NCBI RefSeq assembly: GCF_900111765.1
Contig: NZ_FOIB01000011.1
Location: 62,001 to 126,000 of the forward strand
Source of the DNA: Myxococcus fulvus
GTDB lineage: Bacteria; Myxococcota; Myxococcia; Myxococcales; Myxococcaceae
DNA: 64,000 bases
Direction of reading: 5' to 3'
Part shown: in pieces, positions 16,018 through 24,349 of the stretch
How the letters are laid out: each line of letters begins with the position of its first letter
How positions within the stretch are numbered: position 1 is the stretch's first letter
Translations under genes and position numbers: made by a program
The notes under the pieces: generated by a model
Databases searched by the model: none
The model's input: the letters and a program-made list of their open reading frames with translations, nothing else
Told to the model about the DNA's origin: nothing

Positions 16018-17202
16018 ATGAGCACGAAGCAGAAGACGCTGGCGGTGCACGCCGGGACGCGGCTGACGGGGAGCAAGGCGGTGCCCGTCTCGCCGCCCAT
16101 CTCCGTGGCGGCGGTGAGCTGGTTCGACAGCAGTGATGACCTGGACGGCGCGCTGGACGGCAAGGACTACGCCTATGCCCGCATCAGCGCGCCCAACACC
16201 ACGCTGCTGGAGGAGGCGGTGGCGGCGCTCGAGGGCGCCGAGTCCTGTGTGGCCTACGCCAGCGGCATGGCCGCGCTGCGCTCGCTCTTCGAGGCGCAGG
16301 GCTTTGGTCCCAAGGACAGGTTGGTGATGCCGGCCGACGGCTACGGTGTCACGCGCGCGCTCTACAAGAAGCTGTGCGCGGCGCTGGGCGTGGAACTGCA
16401 CGCGCTGAAGCTGACGGACGCGGACGCACCGGCGCGCATCCGGGAGCTCCGGCCCCGGCTGGTGCTGGCGGAGAGCATCACCAATCCGCTTCTGCGCGTG
16501 GCGGACCTGCGCGTCCTCGCGAAGGCGAGTCATGACGTCGGCGCGGCGTTCGCGGTGGACGCGACGTTCCCTTCGCCCATGGGGCAGCGCGCGCTGGAGA
16601 TGGGCGCGGACTACGCGGTGCAGTCCACCAGCAAGTGGCTCAACGGGCACAGCGACGCGCTGGGCGGCACGGTGAGCGGCTCGCGCGAGCGCATCGACGT
16701 GCTGCGCGCCGCGCGCATCCTCGCGGGCGATGTGCTCGGGCCGTTCGAGGCGTGGTTGACGTTGCGCGGGCTGCGCACGTTGCCGGTGCGGATGAAGGCA
16801 CATGCGGAGCACGCGGCCCATGTGGCGAGGCGACTGTCGGAGTCGCCGCTGCTCGAGCGCGTCATCTACCCGGGACTGCCCACGCATCCGGACCACGCGG
16901 TGGCGCGCGAGCTGCTGAAGGACGGCGGGCCCATGGTGTCGTTCGAGATTCGGGGCGCGGGGCGTCCGGAGGCCATGCGCTTCCTGGAGGCGCTGAAGGT
17001 GGGGCGTCCCGGGCCCTCGCTGGGGGATGTCTGCACGCTGGTGATGCACGCGGCCAGCGCGAGCGCGCGGCGCTTCACGCCCGAGGAGCGCGAGGCGGCG
17101 GGCATCCGCGAGAGCCTCATCCGGGTCTCCGTGGGGCTGGAGGACCCGGACGACGTGGTGGACGACCTGCTCCAGGCCGTGGCCCGTGGGGTGGCGCGAT
17201 GA
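16018..17202 (+). CDS. Cys/Met-metabolism PLP-dependent enzyme
   Basis: From the ATG opening MSTKQKTLAVHAGTRL the protein has 394 residues. It shows the cystathionine gamma-synthase / methionine gamma-lyase fold: the VHAGTR N-terminus, AYARISAPNTTLLEEAVAALE, SCVAYASGMAA (phosphate contact), the AVDATFPSP strand and the Schiff-base lysine in QSTSKWLNGHSD. It probably acts on a sulfur amino acid or its O-acyl-homoserine precursor; the subgroup cannot be fixed. It overlaps moaC by four bases (ATGA). Confidence 0.85.
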   Translation: MSTKQKTLAVHAGTRLTGSKAVPVSPPISVAAVSWFDSSDDLDGALDGKDYAYARISAPNTTLLEEAVAALEGAESCVAYASGMAALRSLFEAQGFGPKDRLVMPADGYGVTRALYKKLCAALGVELHALKLTDADAPARIRELRPRLVLAESITNPLLRVADLRVLAKASHDVGAAFAVDATFPSPMGQRALEMGADYAVQSTSKWLNGHSDALGGTVSGSRERIDVLRAARILAGDVLGPFEAWLTLRGLRTLPVRMKAHAEHAAHVARRLSESPLLERVIYPGLPTHPDHAVARELLKDGGPMVSFEIRGAGRPEAMRFLEALKVGRPGPSLGDVCTLVMHAASASARRFTPEEREAAGIRESLIRVSVGLEDPDDVVDDLLQAVARGVAR

Positions 17203-17693
17203 AGATGGTGGATGTCGGCGCGAAGCCGAAGACGGAGCGGGTGGCGGTGGCCACGGGGCTGTTGCGCATGCACGCCGAGACGCGCGAGCGCATCCTCGCG
17301 GGGAAGATGGAGAAGGGGGACGTGCTCGCGGCGGCGAGGCTCGCGGGCATCATGGCCGCCAAGCGCACCCCGGACTTCATCCCGCTGTGCCATCCCATCG
17401 CCCTGTCCGGCGTGGAGGTGACGCTCCAGCCCGTGGCCGAGGGACTCACCGTCCGCGTGACGGTGCGCACCGTGGACCGCACGGGCGTGGAGATGGAGGC
17501 GCTCACGGCCGCGTGCGCGGCGGCGCTCACCGTCTATGACATGTGCAAGAGCTCGGACCGCGGCATGGTGCTGGATGCGGTGCAGCTCGAGCACAAGTCC
17601 GGTGGCCGCTCGGGGACGTGGGAGCGCGAGCCGGTGAAGAAGGCCGCCGCGTCCGCGCGCACCGCTCGAAAGCGCACTCGCGCCGGACGGTAG
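17199..17693 (+). CDS. moaC: Cyclic pyranopterin monophosphate synthase
   Basis: The 164-residue product carries the MoaC signatures IPLCHPIALSGVEV, DRTGVEMEALTAACAAALTVYDMCK and the lysine/aspartate-containing active-site region. MoaC converts the cyclic dihydro-GTP made by MoaA to cyclic pyranopterin monophosphate in molybdenum cofactor synthesis. The first ~12 residues (VDVGAKPKTERVA) align with MoaC from VDVS onward, so the start is sound. It is translationally coupled to the PLP enzyme, an unusual partner. The C-terminus ends in a basic tail (ARTARKRTRAGR). Confidence 0.93.
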   Translation: MKMVDVGAKPKTERVAVATGLLRMHAETRERILAGKMEKGDVLAAARLAGIMAAKRTPDFIPLCHPIALSGVEVTLQPVAEGLTVRVTVRTVDRTGVEMEALTAACAAALTVYDMCKSSDRGMVLDAVQLEHKSGGRSGTWEREPVKKAAASARTARKRTRAGR

Positions 17694-17885
17694 GCCCTCG
17701 CGGGGGCGCCCACGGGCCCGTGCGGGCCAGACACTGTCCGCTGTGGGACGTCGCGACTGTGTCCCCCCGCACGTCGCACCCTGAGCCGATGCCCTTCGGG
17801 GCTCCCCCTTGTCGGAGGGGACTCCCATCTTGGACGAGCCGTGTGCGCCCGACGGGCGTCCGTGGCCAGGGAGGAGGTTGGAAGG

Positions 17886-18143
17886 ATGCTCGACGACAGG
17901 ACGACCCGCTCCACCCTGGCCCTGCTCGCGGCCGTGCTCGGCGTCGGCTGCAGCGCGGGCGAGGGCGCCTCGGAAACCTCCCCGACGCTGGTCGCCGAGG
18001 ACTCCCGCGCGCGCTGCGGCGAGGGCACGGACCGGCGCTCCATCTCCACGGACCCGACGGACTGCCGTCACATGCTCTTCGTCTGTGCCCCCGGGGAGAC
18101 GCCCTTCTTCGACGCCTGCGGCTGCGGCTGCGAGCGTCAGTGA
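17886..18143 (+). CDS. Small cysteine-containing lipoprotein
   Basis: The ATG is preceded by GGAGGTTGGAAGG. The 85-residue product has a signal segment (TRSTLALLAAVLGVGC) ending in a lipobox-like cysteine, an acidic linker, and a C-terminus with RCGEGTDRRSI, DCRHMLFVC and DACGCGCERQ. The cysteines probably form disulfides outside the cytoplasm. No family is recognised. The 190 bp before it contain the GC palindrome CACGGGCCCGTG at 17711-17722, a possible end of the moaC transcript. Confidence 0.7.
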   Translation: MLDDRTTRSTLALLAAVLGVGCSAGEGASETSPTLVAEDSRARCGEGTDRRSISTDPTDCRHMLFVCAPGETPFFDACGCGCERQ

Positions 18144-18146
18144 GCC

Positions 18147-18707
18147 CTACGGAGTCTTCGCCTCCGCGCGGAGCCGCTCCAGGAAGAACGCCCCCACCAC
18201 CAACGAGTGGGTGATGCGCCCCTCCAGGATGAGCCTGGGCGCATCCGCGCGCGGGTGCAGCTCCACCGCGATGTCCTCGCCCTCGTCCTGCTGCCCCGCA
18301 TGCGCCTTCACGCAGTCGAGCGCCAGGAAGCTGAAGCACTTGTTGTCCTGCAGCGCGGGATTCGGATGCACCCAGCCGAGCGGAATCACACGGCCCGCCA
18401 CGTACCCCGTCTCCTCCTCCAGCTCGCGCGCCGCGGCGACGGCGGGGTCCTCGCCCTCGTCCACCATGCCGCCGGGCACCTCCAGCGTGTCCGCGCCCGT
18501 GCCGAAGCGGAACTGCCGCACCAGCACCAGCTCGTCGCCCGGCGTCACCGCGATGACGTTCACCCAGTCCGCGCAGTCCACCCGCACCCGAGGGTGCTCC
18601 AGGTTCGTGCGAGGGTCCGCCCACTTGTCCTCGCGGACCGTCAGCACCTGGTAGTCATGCTCCAGGCCCTGGCGCAGTCGCAGCCAGGGCTTCACCGTCC
18701 GGGACAT
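18147..18707 (-). CDS. NUDIX hydrolase (ADP-ribose pyrophosphatase-like)
   Basis: The NUDIX box is complete: GGMVDEGEDPAVAAARELEEETGY fits Gx5Ex7REUxEExGU (18 of its residues read EGEDPAVAAARELEEETG). The preceding segment VLVRQFRFG and the trailing GWVHPNPALQ are typical of ADP-ribose/nucleoside diphosphate sugar pyrophosphatases. The start is the ATG with GGAAG nine bases upstream; a GTG two codons earlier is possible. The 186-residue length is normal. Its substrate is inferred from the family only. Confidence 0.88.
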   Translation of the reverse strand: MSRTVKPWLRLRQGLEHDYQVLTVREDKWADPRTNLEHPRVRVDCADWVNVIAVTPGDELVLVRQFRFGTGADTLEVPGGMVDEGEDPAVAAARELEEETGYVAGRVIPLGWVHPNPALQDNKCFSFLALDCVKAHAGQQDEGEDIAVELHPRADAPRLILEGRITHSLVVGAFFLERLRAEAKTP

Positions 18708-18753
18708 GGGCACTCGCTTCCGGGGCCCTCCACACCGGCGGGCCCCTCGGGAA

Positions 18754-19602
18754 TCAGTTGAGCAGGGCCGCGCGCTCGCGCAGCTCCTGGGCCGTCAGCT
18801 CCAGCCGCTCGCGGTCCGGCGCCTCGGGGGACAGCTCCAGGCAGCGCTCCACGTCGCGCAGCGCCGCCCGGTACGCGCCCAGGTTCGCCAGCAGCGCCGC
18901 GCGCGTGCGCAGCTCCCCGGGATGGTCCGGCGCCAGGAGCAACAACAGGTCCACCACCGCCAGCCCGCGCTCCCGGTCCTCGCGGCCCAGGTACACCCGC
19001 CGCAGGTTCGACAACATCCGGTACGCAATCAGCTCCACCGGCGCGGGTGCCAGCATGGCCCGGTCGAACTTGAGCTGCGGGGCCACGCGCTTGAGCAGCT
19101 CCTCGCAGCCGTGCTCCGTGAGGATGTCCCCCTGGTGGAACGGGTCCATCACCAGCTTGTGGTCCCCCGCGTCGTGCGCCACCAGGAAGTGGCCGGGGAA
19201 GGGCACCCCGTACAGCGGGATTCCCGCCCGACGCGCCACCTCCAGGTACACCACCGACAGCGTTATCGGCAGGCCCAGCTTCCGCTCCAGCACCTGGTCC
19301 AGGAAGCTGTTCTCCGGCGAGTGGTAGTTGTCCTCGTTGCCCCGGAAGCCCTCGATGTCCGACAGCACGTGTCGCAGCGCCCGGAGCGGGGCCAGCGCCT
19401 CGCCCTTGTCGTTGAGCCGCTCCGCCTCCACCTGCACCCGGCAGGCAAGCACGTCCAACATGTGCAGACACGCCGGCGCGTCCAGCTCCGGCCTGTCCAG
19501 TGTGGCAATCGCCAGCGCCGCCAGGTCCAGGCGGGGAGGCTCCGCGGCCAGCGCCGACACCAACCGTTCCCGGGCCAGCGGCGGGCTGAATCCTGTGGTC
19601 AT
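18754..19602 (-). CDS. SirB1-family transglutaminase-like/TPR protein
   Basis: The ~282-residue protein has the SirB1 arrangement: an N-terminal helical part (NEDNYHSPENSFLDQVLERK), a transglutaminase-like core (GLPITLSVVYLEVARRAGIP, then PFPGHFLVAH) and a C-terminal TPR-like pair (HPGELRTRAALLANLGAYRAAL). In this family the papain-like cysteine is often absent, and here the usual cysteine position reads SVVYLEVARR. It is therefore more likely a binding than a catalytic module. A GTG at 19620 is an alternative start. Confidence 0.8.
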   Translation of the reverse strand: MTTGFSPPLARERLVSALAAEPPRLDLAALAIATLDRPELDAPACLHMLDVLACRVQVEAERLNDKGEALAPLRALRHVLSDIEGFRGNEDNYHSPENSFLDQVLERKLGLPITLSVVYLEVARRAGIPLYGVPFPGHFLVAHDAGDHKLVMDPFHQGDILTEHGCEELLKRVAPQLKFDRAMLAPAPVELIAYRMLSNLRRVYLGREDRERGLAVVDLLLLLAPDHPGELRTRAALLANLGAYRAALRDVERCLELSPEAPDRERLELTAQELRERAALLN

Positions 19603-19662
19603 GCTCACGGCGGCAACCACTAACCCACGACGAGCCCGACAGCAAAGGCAGGCGGCCGAGCG

Positions 19663-19938
19663 TCAGAAGGTGGGCGGCGCATAGGGCAGCCTCCCCTTGA
19701 TTTCGGCGCGCAGCCCCATCTGGGCCGAAATCAACCCCGCCAGGATTCCGTCCTCGAACTCGAAAGTCGGGTGTTCCTTGAGTTGAGGGAAGTCGTGGGG
19801 ATTGCGGAGCTCCTCGGGGGTGATGTTGGGGACGGCCTCGCGGGCCAGCCGCAACACCTTCGCCTGCTGCTGGGAAATCATCCGCTCGAAGAGCTGGGCG
19901 GACAGCTCCAGCATGTCCTGGGCCACGTCTTCCTTCAT
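19663..19938 (-). CDS. Conserved-looking small protein of unknown function
   Basis: This 91-residue, mostly helical protein begins MKEDVAQDMLELSAQLFERM and ends in GRLPYAPPTF. It is charged and has no signal or membrane helix, so it is probably cytosolic. It lies 7 bp downstream of the permuted NlpC/P60-like gene on the same strand, which suggests co-expression. No family is recognised. Confidence 0.65.
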   Translation of the reverse strand: MKEDVAQDMLELSAQLFERMISQQQAKVLRLAREAVPNITPEELRNPHDFPQLKEHPTFEFEDGILAGLISAQMGLRAEIKGRLPYAPPTF

Positions 19939-19945
19939 TGCGTGT

Positions 19946-21523
19946 CTACTCCTGGGCGATGTCCCACTTGGCGCGGCGGTAGCTGTAACGGAAAGCCGCC
20001 GCGTCCGCCTCTTTCGCGAGCCCCTCGCCCTCCCGGCCGTCCAGGAAGGCGACGAAGTCGAGCTGGCGGTCCTCCCGGCCGAACTCGGCGTCGAAGAGGC
20101 GGACCAGCTCGTTGGCGGGCAGCGTGCGCCGGCCGACGACGTCGACCAGGGGGATGGAAAGGCCCCGCAGCTCCTTCGAGGGCGCGTAGGACTTCCACAC
20201 CAGCTCCGTGCACACCAGCGTCTGGTCGGAGAAGAAGTCGAAGTCGAAGTCGTAGGGGCGGCCCTGGTAGCCGAAGGCCCGGAGGATGGCGCGCGCCTTG
20301 TCCACGCGCGTCAGCCGGGGGCGCATCACGCCCAGATAGTCCACGCGCATGCCGTGCTCGGGGCCGGTGAAGCTGACGCCCTCGCTGATGGACTCGATGA
20401 TGCGCAGCGCGTCCCCATGCGTGTCGGTCTGGTTGTACGCGGCCCACTTGGCGGGGAAGGCCGTGGCCAGGTGGCCCGTGAAGCTCTGGGGCGTGCCCTC
20501 GAGCGTCGCGAGCCAGGCCTTCACGTCCTTGTCCTCGTCGAAGTAGGCGGCCAGCTCCTTCTGGGTGCCCACGTACAGCTCCGCGTGAGGCCAGAAGCCC
20601 GGCAGGCCGATGTTGGAGAGGTACCAGTTCTGGCGGGCCACCAGGATGTCGCCGGGCTCCATGCGACCCAGCAGCGCCTGCACCTGCTCGCGGGAGATGA
20701 GCGGCTGGCCGGAGCGGTGCACGCGCGTGTCGCCCATCCACTCGGCCACCGCGCGCTGCACGGGGAAGAAGGCGCGCTGGGCGCTGTCCTGGGTGAGGTC
20801 CGTGGCGGCCTTGGCGAAGAGCACGGGGCCGCGCTTGATGAGCAGTCCCTTGGCCACCTCGCTGTTGAGCTTCATCTCCTGCATCACCCACGGGACGCGC
20901 GGCGCATCCAGCGCGCCGGCCTTCACCAGGAGGGGCCGCAGCTGCTGCTTGTAGCCGTCCCCGGTGAGCAGCTGGGTGGTGGTGCCCACGTGGATGACCT
21001 TCTCCTTGAAGCGGGCGAAGGCGCGCGCGGGCAGGCCATACTCGGGGGCGGGCTCGTCCAGGAGGACCTCCAACTGCTTGCGGCCTCCGGTGAGCTCCGC
21101 GTACGTCAGGCCGTGGGCCAGCTCCGTGGTGAGCGCGCCGTGGGTGAGCAGGAAGCCCCAGGCGTGCTTCGTCGGCTGGGTGAGCGATGGCACCTTTACG
21201 AAGTCCCAGTAGCGCTGACGGATGACCTCGGTGGAGACGAAGTAGTCGAAGAAGGCGGCCCACGTGGTGAGCAGGCGCTGCTTCTGGTCCGGCGTGTACG
21301 GCTCGCTCTGCTTCTGCAGATACAGCGCGCGCGACGTCTTCACCTCCGCCGACAGTCGCCTGAGGCCCTGGGCGTAGCGCTCCAGCTGTCGCAGGTCCTC
21401 CTGGGCCTGGGCCACGAAGGCGTCGTCCTCGAGCGCGTAGACGCTCTTGGGAGGGGCGGCGGGCGCCTGGGGAGGCGGACTGGCGAAGGTGAGCCAGGCG
21501 AGCAGCAGGGAGGCGGCGGGCAT
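19946..21523 (-). CDS. Secreted permuted NlpC/P60 (YiiX/YebB-like) hydrolase
   Basis: The 525-residue protein starts with a short signal peptide (MPAASLLLAWLTFASPPPQ). A ~260-residue helical N-terminal region precedes a domain with MEPGDILVARQNW, FWPHAELYVG and, ~130 residues later, TLVCTELVWKSY. The order His first, Cys later is that of circularly permuted papain-fold NlpC/P60 enzymes of the YiiX/YebB group. These act on peptidoglycan peptides or on lipid/acyl amide substrates. The N-terminal half is unlike known domains to my eye. Confidence 0.75.
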   Translation of the reverse strand: MPAASLLLAWLTFASPPPQAPAAPPKSVYALEDDAFVAQAQEDLRQLERYAQGLRRLSAEVKTSRALYLQKQSEPYTPDQKQRLLTTWAAFFDYFVSTEVIRQRYWDFVKVPSLTQPTKHAWGFLLTHGALTTELAHGLTYAELTGGRKQLEVLLDEPAPEYGLPARAFARFKEKVIHVGTTTQLLTGDGYKQQLRPLLVKAGALDAPRVPWVMQEMKLNSEVAKGLLIKRGPVLFAKAATDLTQDSAQRAFFPVQRAVAEWMGDTRVHRSGQPLISREQVQALLGRMEPGDILVARQNWYLSNIGLPGFWPHAELYVGTQKELAAYFDEDKDVKAWLATLEGTPQSFTGHLATAFPAKWAAYNQTDTHGDALRIIESISEGVSFTGPEHGMRVDYLGVMRPRLTRVDKARAILRAFGYQGRPYDFDFDFFSDQTLVCTELVWKSYAPSKELRGLSIPLVDVVGRRTLPANELVRLFDAEFGREDRQLDFVAFLDGREGEGLAKEADAAAFRYSYRRAKWDIAQE

Positions 21524-21717
21524 GGGGTGGGGCTCCGGCGGAGACAGGGCGGCGGCGGGACTCTACCTCGGGAGCAGCCGGGGCGGCTGGCCCCCTGGCT
21601 GCCCAGGGGAGGGGAGGGGGACGGCCGGGTGGTCCGGCGTGGGTTTCGTCCCCAGGTTCCTGGGACTCAAGTGACTCACGTCCGGACCGGGCTGGCCGGG
21701 CAGAAAGGCAGCGGCAG

Positions 21718-22035
21718 ATGGCATTCGGAACCGCGGAAGACCCCGGGCTCTCCATCACCCCCCACCTCGACTCGGTGGACTACCCCACGACGCGGGCGGA
21801 CCTGGTCGAGGCGGCCGAGGATGGCGAGGCCCCCGTCGACATCATCAACGTCCTCAAGTGCCTGCCGCGCACGGAGTATGCGTCGCGCGAGGACGTGATG
21901 AGGGACCTGGCGGAGGCCGCCCGGCGGTTCTCGCAGGGGGGACTGCCCGACGACGACGGCGCGAACAGGGACCGGCGCAACATCGGCCGGGACCTGGTGG
22001 AGAACGCGCCCGACGGCAGCTCGCGTCACCCCTGA
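21718..22035 (+). CDS. DUF2795-containing small protein
   Basis: The 105-residue protein contains the DUF2795 pattern: VDYPTTRADLVEAAEDGEAP, VDIINVLKCLP and YASREDVMRDL. The family is a ~60-residue helical domain of unknown role found in many bacteria. The C-terminal ~30 residues are polar and arginine-rich. GGCAG lies just before the ATG. It is divergent from the NlpC/P60-like gene. Confidence 0.75.
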   Translation: MAFGTAEDPGLSITPHLDSVDYPTTRADLVEAAEDGEAPVDIINVLKCLPRTEYASREDVMRDLAEAARRFSQGGLPDDDGANRDRRNIGRDLVENAPDGSSRHP

Positions 22036-22100
22036 GGGGCGACATCCCCGGGAAGAAGCGCTCGCGGGCGCTGGCCGTTTCTGCCAGCGTTCGCGGGCGC

Positions 22101-23000
22101 ATGCGTCCAGGTCTCCTGCTGAGCTGTCTCGTGCTGTTGCTCTCGTCCGGTTGTCGGAAGCCGCCGCCCTTGAGGGTGCCCGTCCCCTCGGTGACGCCTC
22201 GGGTGCGCCTCTCCTTCCAGCCGCCCGTGGGGCGCGTGCTCACCGAATCCCAGCAGGCCAGCCGCGCGGTGGAGCAGGACGGTCAGGTGCTGCGCGAGGA
22301 GGCGGAGCTGACCACCGAGTCCCGCTTCGCCACCTCCGAGGGCGGCTGGCTCCTCACCCAGTCCGTGACGCGGGCGCAGCGCACGCGCGCGGGCGCGGCG
22401 GTGGAGGGCTGGGTGGACGACGTGCTGCTGCGCTTCGCGCTCCGGCTGCAGCTGGCGGCGGACGGCGCGTTCGTGAAGCTGGTGTCGCCGGAGTCCGCGA
22501 GCGAGGCCTTGCGGCAGTCGGTGCCCGCGGGCGCGGACGCGAAGGCGCTGGAGCGCTTCCTGGCGCCGGAGGCATTGGAGGCGCGCACGCGGCGCGAGTG
22601 GGAGGCGAAGTTCGGTGGCCTGTTCCAGCGTCATCTGTCGGAGGGTCAACGCACGTGGGCGGTGGACACGCTGCCCATGGGCGACACGCAGGTGGCGTAT
22701 GTGCTGGAGCGCACGCTGCAGGGGACGCGGGACACGGAGTACGGCGACGCGGTGGTGCTGAGCCTCAAGTGCCTGGACTCGGTGCCGGAGGACGCGCCGC
22801 AGGAGCTGACGGACGCGTGGGTGGCGGCGGGGCGCCCGGAGCTGACGGCGGGCGTGACGTGCGAGGGCGAGCAGGTGGTGGCCTACGGGCGCTTCGTGCC
22901 GGTGAGCCGTGAGCTCACGGTGAAGGCCCGGGTGGGCCCGGCGGCGTGGACGGTGACGATGCAGTCGCGAGCGCAGGCCCTTCAGGAGGAGACGCCATGA
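22101..23000 (+). CDS. Lipoprotein of unknown function
   Basis: The ATG opening MRPGLLLSCLVLLLSSGC gives a clear signal peptide with lipobox LSSGC and a 299-residue precursor. The mature part is beta-rich with long paired strands (RVRLSFQPPVGRVLTESQQA, AWTVTMQSRAQAL) and looks like an outer-surface or periplasmic protein. No family is recognised. Its stop codon overlaps the start of the CoA-binding protein gene (ATGA), so both are made together. Confidence 0.75.
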   Translation: MRPGLLLSCLVLLLSSGCRKPPPLRVPVPSVTPRVRLSFQPPVGRVLTESQQASRAVEQDGQVLREEAELTTESRFATSEGGWLLTQSVTRAQRTRAGAAVEGWVDDVLLRFALRLQLAADGAFVKLVSPESASEALRQSVPAGADAKALERFLAPEALEARTRREWEAKFGGLFQRHLSEGQRTWAVDTLPMGDTQVAYVLERTLQGTRDTEYGDAVVLSLKCLDSVPEDAPQELTDAWVAAGRPELTAGVTCEGEQVVAYGRFVPVSRELTVKARVGPAAWTVTMQSRAQALQEETP

Positions 23001-23440
23001 GCTGGGAAGACAACCTCGTCGAGGACGAAGCGGGAGTGGAGCGCGTGGTGAAGGGCGCCAGGCGCGTGGCGGTGCTGGGCATCAAGACGGAGCAGCAGTC
23101 GGGGCAGCCGGCCTTCTACGTGCCGGACTACCTGGCGCGCGCGGGCGTGGAGGTGGTGCCCGTGCCCGTCTACTACCCGGACGTGACGCACATCCTCGGC
23201 AAGCCCGTGTTCCGCAGGCTCGCGGACGTGCCGGGGGAGGTGGACCTGGTGGACGTGTTCCGCAGGCCCCAGGACATCGACGCGCACGTGGACGACATCA
23301 TCGCCAAGAAGCCGAAGGCGGTGTGGTTCCAGTCCGGCATCCGCAACGACGCGGCGGCGCGCAGGCTCGCGGAGGCGGGCATCCAGGTGGTGCAGGACCG
23401 CTGCCTCATGGTGGACCACCGCCGCTACGGCGGACGCTGA
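22997..23440 (+). CDS. CoA-binding domain protein
   Basis: The 147-residue product is a single Rossmann CoA-binding domain of the CoA_binding_2 group. Features are ARRVAVLGIKTEQQSGQPAF, VVPVPVYYPDV, the VDLVDVFRRPQDI strand and KPKAVWFQSGIRNDAAARR, ending with VVQDRCLMVDH. Such stand-alone proteins bind CoA and may be involved in protein CoAlation or acyl-CoA metabolism. It is coupled to the upstream lipoprotein by a 4-base overlap. Confidence 0.88.
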   Translation: MSWEDNLVEDEAGVERVVKGARRVAVLGIKTEQQSGQPAFYVPDYLARAGVEVVPVPVYYPDVTHILGKPVFRRLADVPGEVDLVDVFRRPQDIDAHVDDIIAKKPKAVWFQSGIRNDAAARRLAEAGIQVVQDRCLMVDHRRYGGR

Positions 23441-23453
23441 GGCTTCTGCGCTC

Positions 23454-23482
23454 CGTCGGGCCTCGTGTGCGGGGGCCCGACG
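23454..23482. terminator. Hairpin between convergent genes
   Basis: CGTCGGGCC (23454-23462) pairs perfectly with GGCCCGACG (23474-23482) across an 11-nt loop. It lies between two convergent stop codons, as expected for a bidirectional terminator, but has no T tract on either side. Confidence 0.45.
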
Positions 23483-23503
23483 AAGCACGCCCGACGTCAG
23501 GGC

Positions 23504-24103
23504 TCAGGACGCGTCATAGGTCCACGTGAAGTACAGGTTGCGGCCGCGCCAGGCCGACAGGTCCTCCAGGCAGTACATGCCGGTGTGGATGCCGAACAGC
23601 TTGCCCTTGAGGAACTTGATGGCCCACAGGTTCGGCGAGTCGGTGTTGTTGACGACGATGTCCATCGTGTAGGGACCGCGGCCGGAGTTGTGCGTCTCGA
23701 GCACGCTGGGGTGGCGCGAGCCGTCCGGGCGGAAGACCTCGATGCCCTTCCACCAGGTGATGTTCGCGGCGGCCGTGAGGGTGATGCGCACGACGTTGGA
23801 GGGCGCCGCCCCCGCGCCGCTGTACGTGAAGAACACGCGGTCTTCCGAGCTCTGGATGAGGTTGCCCGCCCAGCCGTTGTTGACCGTCCCGTTGGAGTTG
23901 ATGACGCCGTAGGGCCAGTAGACCTGGGGGTCCCTGCAGCCGGGGTTGATGGCCTGCGCCGCGGTGTCGAGCTCCTCGGCCGCGGGCACGCTGACGGGCT
24001 CCTGCGTGGTGGGGGCCTGCGTGGCGTCCATCTCCACTTCGGGGCCGCAGCCGACGAGGCCGAACATGAGGGAGAGGGAAGCGATGGTGACGTGAGTCTT
24101 CAC
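23504..24103 (-). CDS. Secreted lipoprotein, possible sugar- or ligand-binding beta fold
   Basis: The GTG start (with AAAGG upstream) gives VKTHVTIASLSLMFGLVGCG, a signal with a good lipobox, and 199 residues in all. A Thr/Pro/Glu linker follows, then a beta-rich domain with VYWPYGVINSNGTVNNGW, WWKGIEVFRPDG and YTMDIVVNNTDSPNLW. Two cysteines (PGCRDP and MYCLED) may pair. No family is recognised. The 246 bp upstream hold two copies of GGTGACACGCGGG and several TGGCAC words but no firm promoter. Confidence 0.65.
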   Translation of the reverse strand: MKTHVTIASLSLMFGLVGCGPEVEMDATQAPTTQEPVSVPAAEELDTAAQAINPGCRDPQVYWPYGVINSNGTVNNGWAGNLIQSSEDRVFFTYSGAGAAPSNVVRITLTAAANITWWKGIEVFRPDGSRHPSVLETHNSGRGPYTMDIVVNNTDSPNLWAIKFLKGKLFGIHTGMYCLEDLSAWRGRNLYFTWTYDAS

Positions 24104-24349
24104 GGGGTGCCTTTCGGGTATCGGTGGGACGCACCGCTCGCGGTGCGGTGACACGCGGGATGCCCGGCGTGTCGCGTGGGGGCCTTGTGCACCGCGCGTG
24201 CCCGCGTGCGCGCACGGGCTTCTCCGAGGAGACTGTGTGGCGGTGGGCCTCGATTCGTCGCGCGGTGACACGCGGGGTTGGCACGGGTGGCACGCGGGCG
24301 TCGTGCCAGGGGCTCACCGTGGAGGATTCGGCGCGCTAGAGTCGCGGGC

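Noticed and set aside
17711-17722. CACGGGCCCGTG palindrome after moaC as a terminator
   Set aside because: No T tract and only 12 bp; such palindromes are frequent in this base composition. Mentioned only under the next gene.
19802-21898. Long plus-strand frame opposite the NlpC/P60-like gene
   Set aside because: The composition is typical of an antisense shadow, and the minus strand has a signal peptide and catalytic motifs.
24134-24300. Repeats of GGTGACACGCGGG and TGGCAC as a possible regulatory array
   Set aside because: Only two exact copies 120 bp apart in very GC-rich sequence, without phasing or symmetry.
24293-24308. Sigma-54-like TGGCACG-N6-GC on the minus strand upstream of the lipoprotein at 23504
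   Set aside because: The -12 reads CCGC rather than TTGC and the predicted start lies ~180 bp from the gene; a match this loose is expected by chance.
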